A stretch of 64,000 nt of DNA from Takakia lepidozioides (Eukaryota; Streptophyta; Takakiopsida; Takakiales; Takakiaceae): contig CM060732.1 in the NCBI GenBank assembly GCA_030704615.1, forward strand, positions 3,286,001 to 3,350,000, written 5' to 3'. The notes below the pieces were generated by a model. That model was not told where the DNA came from and ran no database searches. It saw nothing but the letters and a program-made list of their open reading frames with translations. The position numbers and the translations under genes were made by a program. Numbering within the stretch: the first letter of the stretch is position 1; every line of letters starts with the position of its first letter. Shown here in pieces: positions 10,175-21,800 of the stretch.

Positions 10175-12836
10175 ATGTCCGCAGCAGGTCTCGTGGACAA
10201 AGCCACGAGCGATATGTTGATAGGTCCAGACTGGGCCATGAACCTGGATCTCTGCGATATCATCAACAGTGACCCAGGGTATGTGCTCTTCTAATCTGCC
10301 CTTCTCCTTGTCGTTTCTTTGTTGGGGCGTTTTTCATACCTTCTGTTCTTTCCACTGGGATTTACAAAATTTTCTTAGTCATCCTTCATTGTCTTCTTTC
10401 GGGCTTGTGGAATGGGCGAGTTCCTTGCTATAGGGCCCCAATTCTCTGCAGATTTTAGATATTCCTTCCAGTTCTCACTGACAAACTTGTTGGTTTGGTC
10501 TTTGTTACCTGTCATTTTGTTCTTTATTTACGTCTTCTTATTATTTTCCCTGTTTCTGCAAGATTGACTTGGGGAGTGTGCCTTCCTTGTGCGGGTCTCT
10601 TGTCTGCTGTGGCTCACTGTTTTTTAATATTTTGATATTGGTGTTGTGTTGTGCCAAGTACTGCTAGCTAGCCATGTATGTCAAACTTTGTCTCTGCTGT
10701 CTGTCTCTTTATCACAGTTGTCCACCTTCATTTGATCTTGTGTACATCAGATGGTGCCAATTTGGCTTAAGACCATTGGTTGAATACCTACAGTCAGGCA
10801 ATTAATTTCAATTGGGTTCTAGCCAATCAGGTGTTGGGAATTGACATGGGTGGTTTGTGATTGGAGTGAACAACGTTTTAGGTCGAGTAAGTAAGAGTGT
10901 GCTTCATTAATTGGTGCTGGATTGGGGTGAAACGATATGTAGGGTGGTGCCTGGTCTGCTTGATGCAACATTCAATTTACCTCTTGCTAAGCGTGTAGCT
11001 ATGAAACAAGGAATCAACCATTGGTTTTTTTGGAGGAAACCAGGGTTTGGTGGCCAAGTATAAAATCATGGGCTCTCAGTTCATGCAGTCTGACACCGAT
11101 GCATGCACCAATTACCTTTCAACTCAGGTTGAGAAAAGCACCAAGAGAGAAAGAAAACAAGAAAGGAAGAAAAGGGGGAATACATCCATAACGCCTGCAT
11201 GATACTCAGAGGACCTATAGTGGAGTTTGAGAGAGAGTGTTACATAGCATGTCAAAGCTAGACAAGGAAACACTAAGCACATTGTGCTGTGTTTGCCTTC
11301 ATTTAACGACATCAGACAGCCTAATTTAGGCACCATCAAACTGTCTCCACCCAGATCTGCCTCCATACCTCCCTTTACATTATACCCTTGCTGGAAAACC
11401 AGGTTTAAGGACTACTAAGTGGCAATCACATGCACACTAGGTAGGGCCTTCTCATAAACAGATCTACCTCCTCACTTTCATATCATAGGAAGCAACAGTA
11501 GAAGTAGGAAGAGCACAAGTGTCTCCTTACAAGTAACTCCTTTCTATGTAGGTACCAGCTCATAGATCCATCAAACCAATAGAGCAAAAACAGCAGTAGT
11601 ATGTGTACAATCAACACATACAAACAGATTTGAGGTTTGAGAGAGCTCAAAGCCTCACTCCCTTAGTCTCTTACCCTTAGTAGCATTTCCTGCAACAAAA
11701 GAAGGTGAAGTGGTATCACCTGGATCCATCACAGCCAACCAACCAACCAACAGGTTAGTGATCCCTGTGGAACCCCAGGCTTAAACCCCTTCACATTTGT
11801 TATCAATGTCATCCCTGCAACAGGTCATACTAGCAAAGAGAGGAGAGGTAAGAGAGGTCCTTTCAGCCATTCAACATAGGTACAGAACTCAGTAGCACCT
11901 ATTTCAGCCCATGCTCCAGAGGGAGAGGGGGTGGTCTCATGTCTGTAAGCACCCATTCCCAAAAGGAAGGTGTCACTAGAGCCAAGTACTCAGCAAGGTG
12001 GCCTTTGGTTTGCAAAAGTATTCAAAGAATCATAGTAGAGCTAATCATGTCCATGTAAGTAAACATGACAACAAGCACCTATTCCCAAAAGGAAGACCAA
12101 GTACTCAAGCAAGGGCATATATAGAAGCCCTTGGTTTTGCAAAAGTATTCCTAGATTCAGAGTAGAGCTTAGTCAAGTCCATGTAAGTTCCTCATAGTGT
12201 CAACTCTCTTTATGTTGCCATCCTAAGCAGCCCATCACAGTGTTGGAGGAGTCTGAATGGATACCTTGCTTGTAGACATAGTGTAGTCAGCTCCTTCAGC
12301 TCTTGCCTGCTCCTCTTCCAAATGAGAAGAGTGGCCAAGCATACTAACCATATAGGGCAGCAGCTTTAGGTTGAGACCTCTAGGGTGAACCCTAATGAGT
12401 CACCCTCATGAGTCGTCCTAGTGAGTCATCCTAGTGAGTCATCCTGTTCTACAATCCCCCGTTCCGTTCTAGACAAAAAAACTGAACGGAATAACGGGAT
12501 CAGGCAATTCTTGAATGCTGTCTAAAAAGATCTTAGCAACATTAAGGAGAGAAAGAGACAGAAAAAATTCCTCAAGCCTCTGATTTTCAGGTTTCCTAAT
12601 GCTGATACAAGGCATTGACTACAGTAGAGCAGCCAAGAGAGCAATGTACATTGACCGGATCATGTAGAAGGTGTACACATATACTCTATTATGCTGTTGC
12701 TACAGGGCCTAGCACAAGATATCATGTATTAGTTTGCCATCCCATGTCCCTATATGTTCAAGGCTGGAGGAAGAGTCAAAGGGATCAGGCAGTTCTTGAG
12801 TGTTGTTACAAAGAACATATCCACATTCAAGTAAAA

Positions 12837-12870
<34 letters not shown>

Positions 12871-15800
12871 TACTCATAAGACGTTGTCTGCCGTAGCCTG
12901 TGGCCATTGACCCCGTGCCCAGTTTGAGTGGAACACAAAGGGACAGAACCTACCTTTGTCAGGGGCTGACGCCGGTAGTAAGACTTACCTTGGAATAAAC
13001 AATTGATCAGGGTTTTCCAGATATCCTCTAGAAATCCCTTTACACAAGCATCAACCTGCTGTGTGTGGTTTGCCCAATAACTAGGCCCCAAAAGGGCCTG
13101 GGCTTTTGGCTCAGCCTCGAGACTTTCAAAGTTGGTAAACAGAGGTACAGGCACGGGCAATTGCACTCTCCCTTTCCTCTCTGCTTCTGTTTGCTGTTCA
13201 AAGGTAGGCTTCCTACCCTGAGTTTAAATTTCAGTCTAGTGCCGAGAGTGGGTAGACCCTTGAGGTCATCCATGATGTCCTCCCCCATGTCGCAGACTGG
13301 AAACAAGTTCAGGGAAGTTTTCTGCCTAACTTCATTATCATCAGACGATTTCCTGGCAACAGACATGGCTTTGGACACTACAGCCTCTACGTCAGATTTA
13401 TCCAGCAGTGTCAAGACTTGCGGGCTAAGATTCAGATCCTTGAGAATCGCTTCTACTCTCTTCCGCCAGGACTTAGCCTGTTGGACAGGGCGATCCTGCT
13501 TCCAAGATATAGAGTCAATTAATTAGGATATCTGATGTTGGACGTTGCAGCTGACCCACCATCTGACCTTGAATTCATCTCGTCGGAACCTTCAGGAAGG
13601 GATGCCAAACTCACCCCGAACAGTCACATTGACTGTTTTGGAGCATGCTGACATGCACTCCTTAAGCACCCCCACTTGAATGGATTCTAGAGACTTAGCC
13701 GGGTTGGAGTTGTCAACCCATATTGCAGATGCGTACTCGAAGGCAGGTCTAAGAACGCAACAAAGCATCGTGTTTTTGACCTCAGAGTTGATCCCTCTGC
13801 AGTGGAAAAATTTAGTGAGACCCAGCATGCGCTTGCCAGTTTGAACAACTTTCTGAATATGTGCATCCCAATTACAGTTGGAGGAAAACTCAACGCCGAG
13901 GTATGTGTAGGAAGGGAGGACCGGAATCTCTTGGCTTCCCCACTGCCACTTGAGATCAACTCCTCCCTCTCCTCGGTCGTTGAATGCCACCTGTACATAT
14001 ACTGACGTTAGCCTCTAGCCTCCAACGGTCAAAGTATCTCTTCGCACAATCAATCAACTCCTGGAGATTGGAAGGAGTCTCCCCTATGCCTTCGAAGTCA
14101 TCCGCAAACATAAGGGCTGGTATGGTGGCATCCCCTTAACCCAAATCCCTCACTTTCCACATCCTCGAGGAGTTGATTGATGAAAACATTGAAGAGCAGA
14201 GGGGAGAGGGTACATCCTTGAGCAACACCTTGGTCTATGTCAAAGAAGTTAGACTTCTGTCCATTAACAGTGACACAATTTTTGGTGTGAGCATACAAGT
14301 TATGGACAACTCTCCACATCTTTCCCTTGATCCCACATGACCCGAGTCGGAGCCATAGGCCGTCTCTCCACACTGTCATAAGCCTTTTTGACATCAGAAA
14401 AATACAAAATTGGGTTTCCCTTCTTTTTTCCTTCCCGGATAATCTGGCTTAGACTGAAGATATGATCCACACAGCCCCCGTTTCGCTGAAAGCCAGCTTG
14501 GCCTTCGTGGAAACAACCTCTAGATTCCAGATGAACCTCGAGACGAGTACTTATAACTCCGCAAAATATCTTGCCAACTGCATTGAGGAGCGTGATGCCT
14601 CGGTAGTTCCCCGGTTCTTCTCTGTCACACTTCTTGTATAGACTGACAATGACCCCCTGTCGCCAGCGAAAGGGGATCATTTCAGTCCTCCAGATAAGGT
14701 TAAAGAGAAGTACAAGGATCATGGGATCGCCACCGTGCTTGATAAGCTCGTTGACTATGCCATCAGGTCCACCAGCTTTATATCCGTTTAAATAATCAAT
14801 TGCTTCCACAATCTTAGAAGAACTAATGGGAGCGGTGTAAGCCTTTGAAATATACTCCAATTCATTAGGGCTGTCTTGAATCATAGGAACAGTTTTTCCA
14901 GCTGTGTCCTTCCATTCTTCAGAGGACCCCTCAGTGTTAGACCTAGAAATTCTGCCAAGAATACTGTAGTGGGTTTCAAAGGTTTTGCCAATGTCAACCG
15001 TTTGAAGTCACCACTGCACCCTTAGTAGTCCTCGCGCTTGTACTTGCTGACAGTTTTTCGGCTTGTACAAACGTTGAAGGGCCAACCAGAGACTCTTGTC
15101 ATTACCACCATGGTGGTTTGAGTTTATTTCACTGTATAGCTTGTCCCAGTATTCTTCTGAGACCTTACAAGCTGATTGACATCTTTGCGGATCTGGTAGT
15201 ACTTAGCCCAGAATTCTTTATTCGTATGCAAATTGCAGCACTCTTTATAGAGGACTCGTCTCTCAGCTATCTTGAGTTCAATCTCATTGGTCCACCAATT
15301 AACAGCTCTACCGCACACATACTGCAAACCCTTGTTGATAATTTGACAACTGTCACACAAGAAATCACGGACAAAGAAGCCAACCCCTTTTTGACCACGT
15401 TTGGCGGAGGCTGCCTTAAGAGCACACATCTTACCGATCCACTTGTAACCACTGACATCTCCAACCAGTTTTTCTGAAGTTTCCCATGTCTCTTGCCCAG
15501 CACAGAGATGAATATCATTTTCCTGAAGAACTTGTCCCACTTCGAATTGTTTCCTTTGGTTAGTCAGCCCTGAGAAATTGAAGGTGCCCAGCCACAAGCC
15601 AGCCCTTTGCATATGAATTGTTTGTCGTCTATGTAGCCTATGGTTGCTCCTGGACGGCCAACCGTTCTGCAAAGGGGGGACAATTACCCCTTGTGTAGAT
15701 TTTGCTCGTCTTGTGTAAAAGTTAAGGATTGGTAAACCATTCAGAGTACCAAATCCTTCAGTCACACGACACTCAGGCTCAGCACTCTTAGGGTCAGTTT

Positions 15801-18800
15801 GTCTCTTTGACTGCTTGGAATCAACCTCATCCAGTGCATCAAACTGCTTAGAAACTTGCAAGTGAAGTCCCTGCCCTTGGTTGTCTTCCTAGAGTGCCTC
15901 ATTGAATCACCAATGTCTAAGACCACTCTCCAGCCAGTCAAGGGACAAACTTCTTTGAGATTGAATTGATGTGAGACTCTATTTGTAGCATTTTTGGGCA
16001 TTGCAACCTGGGGAGTGTTGTGATAAATGGGAGGTAATGTATTGGTAGAATTTGCAGGCTCTAAGTTTAAGCACAAGGACCAACCCTAGCCCAAGTGCCC
16101 AGTATGCTAGACAGAGCATACAACTGCCCAATTTGGGCGGAGGGGCTGCCCCCAAGCGGTAGGGGTCCGCTTGTTACCATTCAGAGATCACACTCCAGGG
16201 AGCTGCAGGGAATAGCCCGCGTAGGCATATTCTAAAGAGGGAGAGGCTCCAAACTCTCCAACTAAATCCAATGCACTACCTCACCTGAAGCAAAGCGCTT
16301 CAGGTCAAAACAAACAAAGACATGGGGTCACAAGGCGGCATTTACTCAGAGACATTTATGTAGTCCCGTATCAAGTCCACCCGATGGCAATAGGCTTCCT
16401 AGAGGACAGGGAGAGAGAGAGAGAGAGAGGACGCCAACCAAAGTCAGCGTAACTAAGAGCCATGTCACCTTGCGGCTACTGTGTCCTGCGGGGGTGGGCC
16501 CTATTTGAAGAGTGAGCCTATCTTTGGGCCGGATTGTTTTCTAGTTTGCGTTTGTTGGTGATGATAGCTGTAAGGGAGCGGATGGCAATGAGGTGTATCT
16601 CCTTAAAACACGTGGAGATGCACCTGAGGGGTAGGTTAAGGTCAAAGTGTAGAGAGTTTAGGCAGCGGGAGTGGATGCCCCTCTAACTCCCGCTGTGATG
16701 ATAGTGAGGGGCCCAACACGCCACCCATGCTGACGAAGGGCAAGAATCAAGGGAGCGTATTTGACCCGTTTTGCTAATAGTGCTTGTTCCTGGTAAGGAT
16801 AGAGACAGTGTAGAAAGAGAGGGAAAAGAGTATTACCTCTCCAAAGGAAGGGTACCCCTTACTTGTCATTTTAATGTGCTTTGTCACATTGTCTTTTAGA
16901 TCAATTTATGCTTGATTTCAATGGAGGGAATGCAGCAGCTGATTTGAAAAAAGGAATTTGGTTGATTTTTTCTTTTGAACTTGGTGGTATCCTGTCTTTC
17001 TCCTCTTGTACTCTCACCATGTTTTCACCCTGGCTCTGACATTTGTTGGATTGGGACAATACAGGCAAGCCAAGGATGTCATAAAATTGCTCAAGAAGCG
17101 CCTTGGTAACAAGAACCCCATGGTTCAGATTCTTGCACTTACAGTGAGTAGGCCTACTATTGACTGAGAAGTGGGCATTGTGATTAAGATGGGGATATCC
17201 AGCTGAAATCTTGGACAGAGTGGGTCCCGAGTTGGGTTTGAAAGGTGTGAGACAGTAGTAATACCCCACTCAAGGAAAATCAAGCCTTGAGTTTCTGCAA
17301 AGTACACAGACGTAGAAGATTATAACACGGGTGATGTCTGCTCTACATGGTATTGTAGAGTTATGAATGATGTAAAAAAGGTTAATTTGATTCTGGCAAG
17401 TGGAAGTTTTTGAAAAAATCATATCTATAGGCACTGAATGGTGCAGGCTTGATTGCTATTTTTGTCCATTTGTGAATGAGCAAGTTGTGTTGAGGTTTGT
17501 AATGTCGAAGATATTCACACTTGAATGGTGTCCCCGGAGCAGGGAAGAGTGGGGGCAAAGGGCAGAGGGGGAAGAGCAGAGGCAGCTATCTGTACGGGGG
17601 CCTCAGAGTCAGAGATTGTACTCATAAGACGTTGTTTGCCGTAGCCTCAGAGTCAGAGAGATTAGTTCTATGAGAGAAGATAATATGTTTTGTGTATGGG
17701 TCCATGGTTCTGAGATGGATATTTGTGTTATAATGGTAGGCTTGAATGCATTGTTATCTCAACACTGTTGATGAGTTGTTGTATGCACTGTTGGAGACTT
17801 GGGATTCTGAGAATCTAAACATGGGTTGCTATTGTAGGTTCTGGAAACCCTTACCAAGAACTGTGGAGACAGTGTTCATCAACAGGTTGCAGAGAAAGAT
17901 GTTCTGCATGAAATGGTGAAAATTGTCAAAAAGAAAGTAAGTTCAAGCGTTACTTTGGACATCCCCCTCTCCCCTAATACCAGGGTTTTTCCTCTACCTT
18001 TGTCTCTGCCCTTTCCCAGACACATGTGCTTGGCAGTTTCACAGCTGTGCGCAGATTGGGGCAACAGAACGAGTGCTGACATGAACATTCAGTTTCTGGG
18101 AGGTTGAGATCAGCTTGTACCTCCGATCAGATTGTCATTTGGTGGCTGTAAGTGCTATGGTGATCTCTCAATGAGTGTCATACACCCTGCCAGGCTGAAC
18201 ACCTGACACACTGAGACACTTGTACTGGGACTTTTAAGTGCAAGGAGGATAAATTTATTTCAAGGATGAGATGTATGGCAGAGGTTTCTCCTGGCACAAA
18301 ATGTAAATGGGCTTATCTCATGGCAGCAATGAACCTGTAGGGACAGGATTCTTTGTGCTTGCTGATACTCGCTGTAAAGTCAGCCTTGCTTTTGTAAACA
18401 GAACTGCGTTCTTTGTGGACATCCTGTGTCTTAATTGCAGGCAGACATGCGAGTGAGGGACAAGATCCTGGTGTTACTGGATACATGGCAAGAAGCTTTT
18501 GGGCGTTCAAAGGGACAATATCCGCAGTATTACCTGGCCTATGACGAGTTGCGGGTATGTTTATGAAGCCATTCCTGGCTTTTATTTGACATATGACTCA
18601 GGTTTGTAGTTGTGTATTCCAACTCACTTCCTGTCTGCCTCCAGCTCCATTGCAATCCTGTCCTCCTCGCCCCTTTTTAGCAGTATGTCACAGGGCCACT
18701 GCAAGCACAATCTACCATTGTCTTGCTCTTGGTTCTGGAGATCATTTGTATCTCCAAATGGGAGACCGTCCTTTGTATTGAGTCACTGCTGAAGCCAGGG

Positions 18801-21800
18801 CGTTGCTTGTGCTTCAGCGTGCAGGTGTAGAGTTTCCACAGCGTACTGGTGAGCCGTCAGTGCCTATCTTCACTCCTCCTCAATCACAGCCTATTGTCAC
18901 TGGGTACCCAGTTACGCCTGGACATGGTTCCCCAGAGTTCATCTCTCCAAGGGTAGAGAGAGAAATGGCAAATGACAGCTTTCCAGCCATGAGGTATGAC
19001 ACCGAGCCAACTACTTTGCATTAGTAAATGGAATGTCTGACATCAACGGGTCAGTCATGGCTGAACTACTTACTCGCTGTGATTCTCCAATCTCCACCTA
19101 GTCCTCATAATGTTTAGAAATGTTAAGTTGGATTTTGCAGAATGCACATCCATCGCAATGGCAAGAAGAGCGCACTAGTACAACATACCAAAAGTTGAAT
19201 GGGACGTGAGTGCTGTTGATGCCACTAAAGCTTGTGGAATCTAACTAGACGGGAGATTTTATATTTCATGCAGAAAGTCAGTGTAATGAACATGCACTTA
19301 GTGTGATAGTTGGCAGTGCTTCAGTGGCAGAGTGATTACAAGCATCTGGTATTTTTGTGTCTGCATATTGAACATGTACTTAGTGTGGTAGTTGCTGATG
19401 CATTGGGGACCTAGACCTGACAAGCTTCTGAAACTTATTTGCAGCTTGACAGACATTGAAACGTCACGCAGCATGATTGAAGTTCTATCAGAGATGCTGA
19501 GTGCTCTAGACCCACATGATACGGCGGTGAAGTTTGTTAACCTTCTTGATCTTCCCCTCATTTAATGGGTTGTTTGTGGTTGGTTTGGTCTGTAGTGAGA
19601 AACAAAAGAAAAAAGCAGTCACAGACATCTTTAATTCCTAACTTTCTTAGGAAAAGGTGGTGATTCTAGTGTTCACCAAACCCCAGCTTATATATTTCCT
19701 TACAAGTGCCATGGGGTCTTTTGCCAGTCTGTAAAGAGAAACAAGGTAGTTCTTGGTTTGTTATGCATATGTGGCTAGTAAAGCTTCTCATGACAACGTG
19801 CAGGCAGTTGTGGATGATGTGATAGTGGAACTTGTGGATCAGTGCCACATGAATCAGCGGCGTGTCATGCAACTTGTGAACACCACCTCGTATGCTATCT
19901 CTCTCGGTCTCATGCTGTGTGGGCAAAGAAAATGTTCTGTATTCCACTGGAAATCTGGAAGATTTAATACAGTTGCTTGCCTGATTCACATCTCCCTCTT
20001 CTCTTTCTGAATCTCTCTCTTGCACGGATCTGCTATATGGGTTGATAACTCCAACCAGGCTAAGTCTCTAGAATCCATTCAAGTGGGGGTGCTTAAGGAG
20101 TGTATGTCAGCATGCTCCAAAACAGCCAATGTGGCTGTTCGGGGTGAGTTTGGCATTCTGTCCTTAAGCTCCCGACGAGATGAATTCAAGGTCAGATGGT
20201 GGGGTCAGCTGCAACATATGCCCAACACCAGATATCCTAAGTTAATCGACTCTATATCTTGGAAACAGGACCGCCCTGTCAAACAGGCTAAGTCCTGGCA
20301 GAAGAGAGTAGAAGAGATCCTCAAGGACCTGGACCTGGATCCGCAAGTCTTGACCCTGCTGGATAAATCTGACTTAGAGGCTGTAGTGTCCTCAGCCATG
20401 TCTGTTGCCATGAGATTGTCTGATGAAAATGAAGTTAGGCAGAAAACTTCCCTGAACTTGTTTCCACTCTGTGACATGGGGGAGGACATCTTGGATGACC
20501 TCAAGGGTCTACCCACTCTCGGCACTAGACTGAAATTTAAACTCAGGGCAGGAAGCCTACCTTTGAACAGCAAACAGAAGCAGAGAGGAAAGGGAGAGTG
20601 CAATTGCCCGTTGTGTGGGCAATCTGAAGACAGTATTCATTTTCTGATACACTGTCCGGGGTTCTCTCACCAAAGAGACGCTTTCTTCAAATCTATCAAG
20701 GGAATTGTGCCTGTACCCCTGTTTACCAACTTTGAAAGTCTCGAGGCTGAGCCAAAAGCCCAGGCCCTCCTGAGGCCTAGTTTTTGGGCAAATCACACAC
20801 AGCAGATTGATGCTTGTGTGAAGGGATTTCTAGAGGATATCTGGAAAACCCGGATTAATTCTATATATGAAGGTAAGTCTTACTACCAACGTCAGCCCCT
20901 GACAGAGGTAGGTTCTGTCCCTTTTGTTCCCGCTCAAACTGGGCGCGGGGTCAATGGCCACAAGGCTACGGCAAACAACGTCTTATGAGTACAATCTCTT
21001 GCACAGTGTGACGAGGGCAAGCAAAGCCTGATGAACTTACACCTGCACAAAACTAGCAGTACAAACATAGCCGCATGTGTCAGTGTATCAGATTTAGGGC
21101 AAGAGCAGCAGTGCAGGATCAGATGGTGTTTTCCTGGGTGATGTCTTTGCTAGCCCTTGCGTCAACACCCTGCATGCAGACTGAGGGCGGTTGTGTGCAA
21201 GCCCTATTGCGTGCAATATGAGGGCTGTGAGACACTTGTGAGTAGGACCCACCAACAACTCTAGAAGGGTTGGTATCCCATGTTCCAGCTGGGTATACTA
21301 GAGGGCATAGTGTGTCCAAGGATTGTTGACACCATCCCATACTGTTTAGGGGGCAGGGGGCAGTGAAGACTTAGACAACCTGTGAAATAGCAAGTGGTGG
21401 TAGTGAAGTTCTCTTGAACATCTCAAGGGCAAGCCTCCTAGAGAAGCAGTGGAGGAGATGTAGTCCAAAAACTAGGAAGGCCACAGAATTTGTGTGAATG
21501 AGGTGAAGCCCGGCAGGATCTATTCTGAGCTTCTTTACAGTGTCAACAAGTGGCACTGAAGGTCTACCTCAGGGCCCTTGCCCTCGCTGGGCACTAGGTG
21601 AAGTCCAAACTAGGAGTGGGTTCCTCACCTTTATATAGTAGTTAACCCAGCTGGGAAAATGGGAATCCAGACTCCACTCTATGGGCATCAAGATGAGGAT
21701 AGGGACATCCTCTGATGCGTTGTAAAGGGTACTCTTCTGAGTAAGAGAGACTCCTTGAAAAAATGAAACAGTACACTGCACCAGTTTGTCCTACGGGCCG

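Noticed and set aside
13065-13526. Plus-strand 153-codon frame in intron 1
   Set aside because: It is the antisense of LINE ORF2; the same antisense frame appears opposite the intron 7 copy (20205-20603).
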